Origin: Adineta ricciae
Taxonomy: Eukaryota; Rotifera; Eurotatoria; Adinetida; Adinetidae
Direction: 5' to 3'
DNA: 64,000 bases
Assembly (NCBI GenBank): GCA_905250025.1
Contig: CAJNOJ010000253.1
Location: 85,147 to 149,146, forward strand
This document shows positions 1 through 10,030 of the stretch, piece by piece. How positions within the stretch are numbered: position 1 is the stretch's first letter; every line of letters starts with the position of its first letter. A program made the translations under genes and the position numbers. Under the pieces are notes generated by a model. It worked only from the letters and a program-made list of their open reading frames with translations, did no database searches and was not told the DNA's origin.

Positions 1-4
1 TCGA

Positions 5-1381
5 ATGACTTTTATGAGATTTTTACCGAAAACCTATTCGTTTCTGGTCAATGAACTCGGTGCCATCGTGATGAAAGGTTCGTTTTATTCAATTTACTCA
101 CTTTTCTATTGGAACTCTTTTCAAGGATATAACATCGTTGGCGACGGAACACCAGCTGCGCTCTTTCCTATCCTCACAGGACAAACAGAACAGGAACTAC
201 CGGAATCGAGAAGAGGATATCCCAAAGCCACAACAGTCGATGATTTTCCTTGGATTTGGAATGATTTTAAAAGTAAATCGATGACAGAAGCTCAAAATCA
301 TTTCCTTGTTCTTTTTCTCTTAATGAAAGAAAATGGCTTTATAACTCAATGGGCAGAAGACATGTCCTACGTTGGAACGTTCCAGTACCGTTTAAAAGGA
401 TTTCGAAATCCTCCTGTTGATTATTACGGACGTCCTTTTTATTTATATGTCGAATCACAAAAAGTTTCCAAGCCCTACTGTTTCGGTTCTATAACTCGTC
501 TTCAAGGAATGTTCGAATGGATCAAAGAATATGTTCATCTTTATTCAAACGAAAAGAAATTTTCTTTTCTATTTCATTCGGATTATTCGCACAATTCGAA
601 CAATAATCTACCTTATGCGGATCAAGAATTATTTCAATTTCTCCAATATCTTCGCGATTTGGGTTATCTTAACAAAACAATTTTGCTGATTTTAACCGAT
701 CATGGAGCGAGATATTCACATCTACGTGCAACTCCTCAAGGTAAACTAGAAGAACGTTTACCCTTTGTATCGATTCGAATGCCTGACGAATTTCAAAAGC
801 AAAATCCTGAAATCATGAAAAATCTTCGATCGAATTCTGAACGTTTATCAACTCCATTCGACATTTACGAAACATTTGAACATATTCTCAGTTTTCATTC
901 GGCTAAGCCTTATCGATCCAGATACGCTCGTTCGGTTAGTTTGTTTAACTTAATTCCCGCTGATCGAACGTGTCTACAAGCGAATATCTCTGAACATTGG
1001 TGTACTTGTCTTCAATGGAAAGCGATTTCAATCAACGAATCGACCATTGAATTACTTGCGAAACAAACTCTTCAATATTTAAACGATTATCTCTCGGGCT
1101 ACGAACATTTATGTTCGCCAATTTCTCTGAAGAGAATTGCTAAAGCGAGTCAAATGAATGATAATGAAAAAGTATTCTATCAAATGGAATTCGAAACAAA
1201 TCCAGGCGAAGCAAAATTCGAGTTAACAAGTGAATTTCATGCGCAAACAAATTCGTTCGATATTCAAAAACGATTCCTTAGTAGAATCAATCAATATGGA
1301 CAAACAGCGAATTGTATCGCGCAGATAAAACCAGACTTAAGAGAAATTTGTTTTTGTAAAAACATTTCAACGAAGAAATAG
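5..1381 (+). CDS. DUF229 family protein (alkaline-phosphatase/sulfatase-like fold), 5' partial
   Basis: The open frame gives 458 residues and runs off the left window edge, so the N-terminus and any signal or membrane segment are probably upstream and the ATG at 5 need not be the true start. It has the usual DUF229 landmarks: VGDGTPAALFPILTG near residue 45, a 'FHSDYSHNSNNN' stretch near 190, 'ILTDHGARYSHLRATPQG' then 'EERLPFVSIRMP' near 230-260, and a late cysteine cluster 'WCTCLQW' near 330. DUF229 proteins resemble the alkaline phosphatase superfamily, and many animal members are predicted membrane or secreted proteins. No substrate can be named. It converges with the minus-strand gene ending at 1951. 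Its last 29 codons recur at 7265-7354. Family call secure, function unknown. Confidence 0.85.
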   Translation: MTFMRFLPKTYSFLVNELGAIVMKGSFYSIYSLFYWNSFQGYNIVGDGTPAALFPILTGQTEQELPESRRGYPKATTVDDFPWIWNDFKSKSMTEAQNHFLVLFLLMKENGFITQWAEDMSYVGTFQYRLKGFRNPPVDYYGRPFYLYVESQKVSKPYCFGSITRLQGMFEWIKEYVHLYSNEKKFSFLFHSDYSHNSNNNLPYADQELFQFLQYLRDLGYLNKTILLILTDHGARYSHLRATPQGKLEERLPFVSIRMPDEFQKQNPEIMKNLRSNSERLSTPFDIYETFEHILSFHSAKPYRSRYARSVSLFNLIPADRTCLQANISEHWCTCLQWKAISINESTIELLAKQTLQYLNDYLSGYEHLCSPISLKRIAKASQMNDNEKVFYQMEFETNPGEAKFELTSEFHAQTNSFDIQKRFLSRINQYGQTANCIAQIKPDLREICFCKNISTKK

Positions 1382-1950
1382 AACAGATTATGAAAAAAAT
1401 GCTTTATAGAGCCGAACAAGAATCTATTCTGTATTCAGTTTATTGTACTCTACATGCACTACATAATTCAACGTAGGTAGAAAATTTAAAAAAAACGTTG
1501 TGTATATTTTCGAGTGAAGTGAAAGGATGATCGATAGGAATGAATTAGTAAAGAAAGTATATTTCGGTTTCGACACGATGTATAGTTGGATGAATATTAT
1601 TGATTAATTGTCGAATAAATTTACTTATGAAAATGAATTCTGATGATATTTCCAACATAAATTTTCAGAGTCATCGTCGAAAAGAATCCAATCCAACGAA
1701 TTAATTTGTAATAATCAGTAGATCCTCTTCAGCAGAATCGAGTAAAACAACATTTACATCAAATAACATTCGGACAAAGTCAATTTCAATATGACTCAAC
1801 TGTGTTCTACTACAAATAATGATTATCGAAATCCAATTCTTTTTTTTTTCTTTTCTTATCCAGCATAGATTTCGAATTCATTCGTTTGCAGAAGAGTGAA
1901 ATACAATTTTTATTATGATTTCGCAGAGAACGAGTCATTAATCGATTGAA
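1382..1950. other. Intergenic between convergent genes
   Basis: This is AT-rich 3' flank of the DUF229 gene and of the minus-strand nucleotidyltransferase-like gene. It is matched in the second copy (7355-7954) with small indels. I see no reading frame, RNA gene or repeat beyond short T runs. Confidence 0.6.
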
Positions 1951-3213
1951 CTAATGAATACGTTCATAATTGGAACATTTTTTGTAGAACAAAAGAAATA
2001 AAACAAGAATAAGAATACAAGTAAAAACAAATAAAAACTCGTATAAATGAAAATTAATTTTATGTTTATTAGTCGTTTGAACATAAAAATGATTGACATT
2101 CTTTTGAAGAATATTTTCATTGAACCATGTTGAACCCATATCTCTTTCAAATACACGATCATAATTCAAAAATGCTTCTAGACTTGAATTGTACGGATTC
2201 GATTGTAAATAACATAAGGATTGATTGTTTAAATCTCCTCGAATTAAATCACAATAAAGTTTTCGAAAGATATTTTCAATAACTAAAGTCTGATTTTTCC
2301 ATAAGAATTTGACATTTTCGATAATAAATTCATCCGTATGAATCAACGTTTGATTCAAAGGAGCCGGAAGATATTTGTGTGGATCTGCTCTTAATTTCCA
2401 ATACCGTGATAATTTCTTAAATCCATCGTATGGTTTTGCCACTTGTTCATTCAACCATAAATATCGTTCATTCGGATTGGTGATCGTCAATCGAATAATT
2501 CGATTAAGTGTATCATAAATTCCATATCCCGTTATATCAATGATGATTCGAGAAATAACATCGTAGAAGATTGTATTCGTCGTATATTCATTTGTATACA
2601 TTGGAGAAGTGAAGACTGTTTCCATCGGATACGCTTCAAATGGATCGAAAGTATAATTATGAAAAAGATTTTGACCTAAAATCAAATGACCACTTGATAA
2701 AAATTGACATTGACCGAAGATTTTCTGCATGAATTGTTCGTTACATAGAGATTTCATTTTATCTTTCGAACAAAAATATTCGCCATCGATATCGTGAATC
2801 GGTAAATTCAAAATTAAATCGCGTATCGCTCCGCCATGGATAAATATTTCGCAGTTAAACGAAAGAAGTAACGAAAAGATTTCACCAAATTTGATTTGCG
2901 TTGAACTGGCCGCTTCTTGTTGCTCGATAACTTCACGAAAGTAATCGGAGAACTTCTTTGATAGGAAATATTTCGTTTGATTATAAAATTTCATTTGACT
3001 TAAATGATACTTTTGTCGAGACAAATCAAAATCGTCTTGAGAAATTTCTTGACATTCGCTCATTTGAAAATGTTCAACTGCACGTTTCGCTCTTTGTCTC
3101 TTCGTGTTTTCGTTATTATTTAATAAAATTTTAAACCGATAACCATCGACGAGATTCAAGAGAAATGAAAGCAACAGTACCGAAATAATAAAACATCGAG
3201 TTGTTTTGATCAT
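1951..3213 (-). CDS. Membrane-anchored poly(A) polymerase/CCA-enzyme head-like nucleotidyltransferase, copy A
   Basis: 420 residues if it starts at 3213, where MIKTTRCF begins a good signal peptide (about 1-24). The frame is open upstream to 3315, but that stretch lacks a signal-like start. A furin-type site RAKR lies at 41-44. The core resembles the head domain of class II poly(A) polymerases and CCA enzymes: HGGAIRD near 126-132 (GGxxRD), HDID at 140-143 (catalytic DxD), EYTTNTIFYD at 209-218 (like RDFTINAxxYD), then a D...GYGIYD..NRIIRL segment near 225-242 and a basic 'KKLSRYWKLR' patch near 266. A hydrophobic segment (about 390-411) and a short basic tail end the protein. N-glycosylation sequons occur along the chain. 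The layout predicts a cleaved type I membrane protein with an extracellular or lumenal nucleotidyltransferase fold, which is unusual. No intron. Fold assignment is from motifs; activity is unproven. Confidence 0.75.
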   Translation of the reverse strand: MIKTTRCFIISVLLLSFLLNLVDGYRFKILLNNNENTKRQRAKRAVEHFQMSECQEISQDDFDLSRQKYHLSQMKFYNQTKYFLSKKFSDYFREVIEQQEAASSTQIKFGEIFSLLLSFNCEIFIHGGAIRDLILNLPIHDIDGEYFCSKDKMKSLCNEQFMQKIFGQCQFLSSGHLILGQNLFHNYTFDPFEAYPMETVFTSPMYTNEYTTNTIFYDVISRIIIDITGYGIYDTLNRIIRLTITNPNERYLWLNEQVAKPYDGFKKLSRYWKLRADPHKYLPAPLNQTLIHTDEFIIENVKFLWKNQTLVIENIFRKLYCDLIRGDLNNQSLCYLQSNPYNSSLEAFLNYDRVFERDMGSTWFNENILQKNVNHFYVQTTNKHKINFHLYEFLFVFTCILILVLFLLFYKKCSNYERIH

Positions 3214-4084
3214 TTCAAAATTTTGCTTCGTATTACAAAGGAAAATATGGATGAACTTACTTCGAGTCAAAGGAAAAAGAACGAGTGAAGCAAGACAATT
3301 GTATACCACACACATCTCAGTCTGCTCACTGATGCGTAGATTGTTATTTTATGCTCTTACCCAGTTAATGATTGTTTCATCGAACTTTTAGTTCAAATCA
3401 AGAAGCTATGATCACATATACTTATTCAGTTCTCAATGTCAGAATCTTATATCACAAAAGAAGAAGCAAAGCTTATTCGCATACGGTGAAAGTAAACGGA
3501 CGTGATTTCGCTTATTTGATAGTCAAATATTGTAATGATTACAGACTTCAGGCATAAAATGTTTTAGCGACGGATATTATTCGAACACTGCCAATTAAAT
3601 TTCTTCCGTTATTGCTTTGAATGAGGAGAAAGGAGCAAATTGGCGTTGTTTTTCAATTAACTTCATATCAAAAACAAATATTAATAAACAATTGCGCAAG
3701 TAACATATTTCATTTCGTCTATAAATACACTCAAACATCGCAAAACTCTCCGAACACGTCATTCAAGATGATAGATATTTGTATATGTATCTTTGTTGAA
3801 TGAAATTAGAACGAATATATGACAACAATGGTTTTTTTTTCATAAAACAAAGCTAAATATTAACACTCTATCTGATTTAATGATAGTTATTCAGTATAAA
3901 ATCTCTGAGCATATTTTATCTTTTGAGTTGGAAAGAGAATGTAACAAAGAGCAACAACTATAACCGAAAAACAATGCATTTTATTTCGTCAATACTGTTG
4001 TAGTGAATGATTTTCTTTCAGTGTTTACCATCAACGTCTCCAACAATTTAACAAATTCATTTAAAATTATCTAATTTTGAACTT
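3214..4084. other. Intergenic, no gene supported
   Basis: This is the 5' flank of the minus-strand nucleotidyltransferase-like gene, matched by 9218-10030. A 60-codon frame at 3621-3803 has a counterpart in the other copy, but its residues differ far more than the flanking genes do, so I treat it as chance. Confidence 0.5.
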
Positions 4085-5804
4085 CGTTGTATACAGTGTG
4101 ATCGAACGTAATCAGACGTTCTTCATGACGAAAATCACAATTAATTGTATAAATACTGATACTCAATTCAAACAAGATACAGTTTACTTTTCTAACGCAA
4201 CATTTCGTCAAACTGAATCGTATGTGTTAGATGTAAGTCGTAATAAACATGTTTGATTTCTCTTCACGACTCGTTGCGAGAGCGTTGAAAGTCAATCAAA
4301 ATCGACACGCATTTGTAGTCGGTAATAATAAAACAAATACTCATGTTAGTATTCTCTATTTACTGACTCTGAATACTAATTGTAGTCTTTCTATTGATGA
4401 TACATAGACAACAGCGAGAACTAATGAACATAATCCTGCTTTTTCAATGGATATTCTTGATGATAATTATATAAATAAACGAACTTTATTAACGGTAACG
4501 AATCCAGATCTTGCCTTTCTTCTCACAGCGAATGAATTAAACAATAAGATTGATCTGATTGGTGAGAAAACTCATGGTGTCATCTGGTTTAAGGAAGACA
4601 CGAAAGCAATTTTAGCAATAAACTTCATATATATGACATGAAAATCAATACGAAATTCGTTAATTCTCTAAAGCCCTCATCAGTATATTCAATTCATGCA
4701 CAAACATATTTTGTTCCTTTATCTTTTGCTGCATCATCCGCATATATAGATCATCAAACGTTTTTGAATAGTGATACTTTGTATATAATATTGAACAACA
4801 AAAATAGTTTTGTATTGCCTGCTTCGCGACCAGGTTATTACACAACTACAAATTTATTACTGACTGAGCTTTATGATGCATCTCGCATTGATCTCAAACA
4901 GTGTACAGTGTCCTCATAGAACATTCAAAAACGCGGGAATTTTGTCCAGGTGAATTTAAAATTCCTTTAGATCGTTTCGAAGATATTCGCATCTTGACTT
5001 AGTCCCTATTTTCATAATCAATATCCAATTGAGAAACATCATTCGTAATTGGAAACAAACGAATGCGAAGTGAGAAATGTTAGAAATTCAAAATTTGTTT
5101 TTCAATTAGATGTTCTCCTGACAGAATTCCATTGTTACCAAATACGTTTGGAATATCTGGAGAAGGCGATGATTCTTCCGATCTCTGATCGACAAAATGG
5201 AGCGAATCTTTATATAAAATCTAATTTACCAATCCATGAAATGGCTTTAAGCGTATCGTTCTTCAGAAATCGAATCATCGATGCCGTTCGTTGTTTATCC
5301 TAAAAATCGTCAATATTCCCGAAGGACTTGCACAAACCGATGAAATTGTCGTCAGTGGATTATGGCATTCGACGTATAAATTTAAAATAAATGAAATATT
5401 TGTCGATCGTGCAACACTTTTACATAAAAAACCAAATACTGAGGAACTGATGGTTTATGTAACAAATTTAGCAGTTGCAATTAGAAGAAACAGGAACCAA
5501 TCGCGCGTCAGTCAGAGATTATTTTTCATACGTTTCTCTTCGTTGCTCTCTGTATTGATCTAGCTGCGATGAGTTTCATTCTATTTAAACTTTGGATTAT
5601 TCCAATAGTGAAATTTTCTCTTCGTCCGACAAATTGGCTATTTCGTCTGGTTTATGGCAATAAAATCCCTTCAGATAATGTTCATTTTGAAATGGAATTA
5701 AAGATTTCAAAAGCAAAACTGCAAGAAAACAGTGAAATCCTGGAAATGCTTATATTCAATGCTCCTCTCAATCAACGGTCACAGATGGAATTGAGTGAAT
5801 TTTG
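4085..5804 (+). pseudogene. Decayed unknown gene, copy A
   Basis: A series of coding-like fragments in shifting frames matches 10031-11705. Recognisable blocks in order are 'TQFKQDTVYF', 'VTNPDLAFLLTANELN' near 4490, 'GLWHSTYKFKI' near 5360, a hydrophobic stretch 'FILFKLWIIPIVKF' near 5575 and 'HFEMELKISKAKLQENSE' near 5690. Compared with copy B, copy A has one extra base near 4240 and an in-frame TAG near 4405 where B reads CGG, so B keeps a longer frame here. Both copies carry further stops. I do not recognise the family. One hydrophobic segment suggests a membrane protein. It sits just upstream of the actin-like gene, in the same orientation. Confidence 0.6.
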
Positions 5805-6070
5805 AAAATTCTTCACGGAAGAACTAAATATAAAAGAAAGCGAGGAAGAGATACCTTCTCAAAAGATGATCCTTCTTAAAAGTGTCTGCGAATAGTTTTT
5901 GCGACTCTCGACGACCGTGATTCTCTCTACCGGAATGAACACATCCATCGCGAAGCATACTCTGTTCGCTTTTTTTCTGTCTATGTAATAAAAACGTGTG
6001 TTATTTCCTTCTCTCGTCTCTGTGAGAACGAAGGAGAAAAAAAAAACTGAAGAGTTCATTCATGCAAAAG

Positions 6071-7263
6071 ATGTGCGACGATGATCTAGCAACGATTGTG
6101 ATTGACAATGGCAGTGCATACTCGACAGCTGGTTTAGCCGGTGATGATGCACCGCGATCAGTGATTGCATCGATTATTGGTCGACCACGTTATCAAAATG
6201 CAATGATTGAGATAGAAGAAAATGAGTTTTATGTTGGTAATGCAGCGCTTTCCAAACGTCCAATTCCATCTTTTAAATATCCTATTGAACATGGTCTTGT
6301 TACGAATTGGGAAGATATGGAAAAGATTTGGTTTCATATATTTAATCATGAGCTTCAAGTTTCTCCTGAAGAACGTCCTGTTCTCCTCACAGAAACATCA
6401 CTTCCTCCAAAAGTGCATCGAGAAAAAATGGCTCAAATTATGTTTGAAACATTTCATGCGAAAGGTTTATGAACTATGGCTCTATCGAAAACAAAAAATT
6501 TCTTTTCAATTTCGTTTAGGATTTTACATTCATAATCAAGCAGTATTGGCACTTTATGCAAATGGTCGAACAACTGGTATTGTTCTTGATTCCGGCGATG
6601 GAGTGACACATGTTGTGCCAATCTATGAAGGTTATTCGATGCCACTTTATATCCATCGATCCAATATAGCTGGACGAGTTTTAACGAATTATTTAATGAC
6701 ACTATTGAACGAACGTGGTCACTATTTTGTAACACCATTTGAACATCATCTTGTTGATGATATGAAAGAAAAACTCGCTTATGTTTCATTCAATTTTCAT
6801 CAGGATATGAATACGGCTCAATTAGCGTCTTCAATTGAGAAACACTATGAATTACCCGACGGACAAATTGTTACTCTAGGAAATGAACGATTTCGATGCG
6901 CTGAAGTTTTATTTCAACCGAATATTCTTGAAATGGGATACGAAAGTCTTGGTAAGATTTTTTCAATTAAATACTCATTTTTCTTTATTTCTCTTTGAAG
7001 GTATTCATCGAATGATCTATAATACCATTCTGAAATGTGATATTAACATTCGTAGTAGTTTATATTCGAATATCATTCTTTGCGGTGGTTCAACGATGTT
7101 TCCTGGTATTGTTGAACGTCTGAAAAAGGAAATGGAAGCGTTGGCACCCTCAACAATAGAAACGAAAATCATTGCACCACCAGAAAGAAAATATTCGACA
7201 TGGATTGGTGGTTCGATTCTAGCGTCGTTGTCAACCTTCCGACAAATGTGGATATCGAAACAA
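6071..7263 (+). CDS. Divergent actin, copy A, 3' end cut by gap
   Basis: Exons 6071-6464, 6520-6951 and 7001-7263; introns of 55 and 49 bp. The apparent stop after 'FETFHAKGL' is only intron 1: removing it gives [13 protein letters not shown], aligned without gaps to actin. I start at the second ATG, because [15 protein letters not shown] matches the invertebrate actin start and gives the canonical 376 residues in copy B. Nucleotide-binding parts are kept ([29 protein letters not shown]), as is the YPIEHG histidine (position 73 in actin). The DNase-loop region is strongly changed. It is therefore a divergent actin or actin-like protein that probably still binds nucleotide; whether it polymerises is unclear. 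The last residues are missing at the N of 7264. Confidence 0.88.
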
Positions 7264-7264
7264 N
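7264..7264. other. Single-N scaffold join
   Basis: One N separates the actin C-terminus of copy A from the DUF229 3' end of copy B. The two sides are not continuous in either copy, so this marks a contig join. Confidence 0.85.
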
Positions 7265-7354
7265 AAATATGGACAAACAGCGAATTGTATCGCACAGATA
7301 AAACCAGACTTAAGAGAAATTTGTTTTTGTAAAAACATTTCAACGAAGAAATAG
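7265..7354 (+). pseudogene. 3' fragment of second DUF229 copy
   Basis: Only the last 29 codons and the stop of the DUF229 protein are present (ending REICFCKNISTKK, as in the gene that stops at 1381). The rest is missing at the N. This is an assembly-truncated copy rather than evidence of natural decay. Confidence 0.85.
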
Positions 7355-7954
7355 AACAGATTATGGAAAAAAAAGTTTTATAGAGCCGAACAAGAATCTA
7401 TTCTGTGTGTTCAGTTTATTGTACTTCTACATACATTACACAGTTCAACGTAGGTAGAAAATTAAAAAAACGTTGTGTATATTTTCGAGCGAAGTGAAAG
7501 GATGATCGATAGGAATGAATCAGTGAAGAAAGTATATTTCGGTTTCGACACGCTGTATGGTTGGATGAATATTATTGATTAGTTGGGAAAAAAATGATGA
7601 TTTTCTAACTGTTGCTACTCATCGTTGTTTCATTTTCGAATAAATTTACTTCTGAAAATGAATCCTGATGATATCTCAAACATAAATTTTCAAGGTCATT
7701 GTCGAAAAGAGTCAAATCTAACGAATGAATTCGTAATAATCAACAGATCCCCTTCAGCAGAATCGAGTAAGACGACATTTACATCAAATGTGACTCAACT
7801 GTGTTCTATACTACAAATAATGATTACCGAAATCCAATTCTTTTTTTTTCTTTTCTTTTCTTATCAGCACAGATGTCGAATTCATTCGTTTGCAGAAGAG
7901 TGAAATACAATTTTTATTATGATTTCGCAGAGAACGAGTCATTAATCGATTGAA
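7355..7954. other. Intergenic between convergent genes, copy B
   Basis: Counterpart of 1382-1950, slightly longer because of small insertions such as a stretch near 7590-7635. No gene or structured element seen. Confidence 0.55.
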
Positions 7955-9217
7955 CTAATGAATGCGTTCGTAAGTGGAACATTTTTTGTAGAACAAAAGA
8001 AATAAAACAAGAATAAGAATACAAGCAAAAACAAATAGAAACTCGTATAAATGAAAACTAACTCTATGTTTATTAGTCGTTTGAACATAAAAATGATTGA
8101 TATTCTTTTGAAGAATATTTTCATTGAACCATGTTGAACCCATATCTCTTTCAAATACACGATCATAATTTAAAAATGCATCTAAACTTGAATTGTACGG
8201 ATTCGATTGTAAATAACATAAGGATTGATTGTTTAAATCTCCTCGAATTAAATCACAGTAAAGTTTTCGAAAGATATTTTCAATAGCTGAAGTCTGATTT
8301 TTCCATAAGAATTTTACATTTTCGATAATAAACTCATCCGTATGAATCAACGTTTGATTCAAAGGAGCCGGAAGATATTTGTGTGGATCTGCTCGTAATT
8401 TCCAATACCGTGATAATTTCTTAAATCCATCGTATGGTTTTGCCACTTGTTCATTCAACCATAAATATCGTTCATTCGGATTGGCGATCGTCAATCGAAT
8501 AATTCGATTAAATGTATCATAAAGTCCATATCCCGTTATATCAATGATGATTCGAGAATTAACATCGTAGAAGATTGTATTCGTCGTATATTCATTTGTA
8601 TACATTGGAGAAGTGAAAACTGTTTCCATCGGATACGCTTCAAATGGATCGAAAGTATAATTATGAAAAAGATTTTGACCTAAAATCAAATGACCACTTG
8701 GTAAAAAGTGACATTGACCGAAGATTTTCTGCATGAATTGTTCATCACATAGAGATTTCATTTTGTCTTTCGAACAAAAATATTCGCCATCGATATCGTG
8801 AATTGGTAAATTCAAAATTAAATCGCGTATCGCTCCGCCGTGGATAAATATTTCGCAGTTAAACGAAAGAAGTAACGAAAAGATTTGACCAAATTTGATT
8901 TGCGTTGAACTGGCCGCTTCTTGTTCTTCGATGACTTCATGAAAGTAATCGGAGAACTTCTTCGATTGGAAATATTTCGTTTGAATATAAAATTTCATTT
9001 GACTTAAATGATACTTTTGTCGAGACAAATCAAAATCGTCTTGAGAAATTTCTTGACATTCGCTCATTTGAAAATGTTCAACTGCACGTTTCGTTCTCTG
9101 TCTCTGCATGTTTTCGCTATTACTTAATAAAATTTTAAATCGATAACCATCGACGAAATTCAGGAGAAATGAAAGCAACAGTGCCGACATGGTAAAACAT
9201 CGAGTTGTTTTGATCAT
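7955..9217 (-). CDS. Membrane-anchored poly(A) polymerase/CCA-enzyme head-like nucleotidyltransferase, copy B
   Basis: 420 residues, intact, with the same architecture as copy A: signal peptide, furin-type RTKR at 41-44 (RAKR in copy A), HGGAIRD, HDID, EYTTNTIFYD, and a C-terminal membrane segment with a short basic tail. About 25 residues differ over the full frame. The differences avoid the nucleotidyltransferase motifs and cluster in the signal peptide, the propeptide-like part and the tail. Both copies being open with their motifs intact argues that the gene is functional. No introns. It is flanked by the DUF229 3' end and by the decayed gene, as in copy A. Confidence 0.75.
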   Translation of the reverse strand: MIKTTRCFTMSALLLSFLLNFVDGYRFKILLSNSENMQRQRTKRAVEHFQMSECQEISQDDFDLSRQKYHLSQMKFYIQTKYFQSKKFSDYFHEVIEEQEAASSTQIKFGQIFSLLLSFNCEIFIHGGAIRDLILNLPIHDIDGEYFCSKDKMKSLCDEQFMQKIFGQCHFLPSGHLILGQNLFHNYTFDPFEAYPMETVFTSPMYTNEYTTNTIFYDVNSRIIIDITGYGLYDTFNRIIRLTIANPNERYLWLNEQVAKPYDGFKKLSRYWKLRADPHKYLPAPLNQTLIHTDEFIIENVKFLWKNQTSAIENIFRKLYCDLIRGDLNNQSLCYLQSNPYNSSLDAFLNYDRVFERDMGSTWFNENILQKNINHFYVQTTNKHRVSFHLYEFLFVFACILILVLFLLFYKKCSTYERIH

Positions 9218-10030
9218 TTCACAATTTTGCTTCGTATTACAAAGGAAAATATGGATGAACTCACTTCGAGTCAAAAGAAAAAGAACGAGTGAAGCAAGAC
9301 AATTGTACACTACACACATCTCAGTTTGCTCACTGATGCGTAGATTGTTGTTTTATGCTCTTACCCAGTTAATGATTGTTTCATCGGACTTTTAGTTCAA
9401 ATCAAGAAGCTGATCGCATATACTCATTCAGTTTTCAAAGTCAGAAACTTATATCACAAAAGAAGAGGCAAAGCTTCTTCGCATACGGTGAAAGTAAACG
9501 GACGTGATTTCGCTTATTTGATAGTCAAATATTGTAATGATTACAGACTTCAGGCATAAAATGTTTTAGCGACGGATATTATTCGAACATCAGCAATCAA
9601 ATTTCCTCCGTTATTGATTTGAATGAGGGAAAAGGAGCAAATTGGCGTTGTTTTTCAATTAACTCTACATCAAAAACAAATATTGATAGACAAGTGCGGA
9701 GGTAACATATTTCATGTCGTCTATAAACACACTCAAACATCGCAAAACTCTCCGAACACGTCGTTCGAGATAATAAATATTTGCATATGTATCTTTGTTG
9801 CATGAAATTAGAAAGAATACATGAAAACAATGTTTTCTTTCATAAAACAACGCTAAATATTGACACTCTATCTGATTTAATGATAATTATTCAGCATAGA
9901 ATCTCTGAGCGTATTTTATCTTTTGAGTTGGAAAGAGAATGATCATCTTTTAGTGTTTACCATCAACGTCTCCAACAATTTACCAAATTCAATTAGAATT
10001 ATCTAATTTTGAACTTTCGTTGTATACAGT
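9218..10030. other. Intergenic, copy B
   Basis: Counterpart of 3214-4084. Small frames here are not conserved at the protein level. No gene, RNA or mobile element supported. Confidence 0.5.

Larger units (their letters stand above)
1290..7263 (+). repeat. Duplicated block 1, copy A
   Basis: From about 1290 the sequence matches 7265-13190 in the same orientation, covering the DUF229 3' end, the minus-strand nucleotidyltransferase-like gene, a decayed gene and the actin-like gene. By eye the copies are about 95% alike, with many small indels between genes. Copy A stops in the actin C-terminus at the N of 7264, and copy B starts there inside the DUF229 3' end. This fits overlapping contigs from two haplotypes placed in series better than a biological tandem duplication. 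Confidence 0.9.

Noticed and set aside
1938-2162. Hydrophobic 74-codon minus-strand frame
   Set aside because: Overlaps the nucleotidyltransferase C-terminus in another frame.
3372-3803. Two 60-codon frames in the spacer, one with a counterpart in copy B
   Set aside because: Protein divergence between copies is much higher than in the real genes, as expected for non-coding DNA.
6465-6480. Apparent premature stop and frameshift in the actin-like gene
   Set aside because: It falls in a 55-bp GT..AG intron. Splicing gives a gap-free actin alignment in both copies, so the gene is not a pseudogene.
6222-6998. 258-codon plus-strand frame overlapping the actin gene
   Set aside because: It reads exon 1 out of frame and only becomes actin in exon 2; it is a by-product of the intron.
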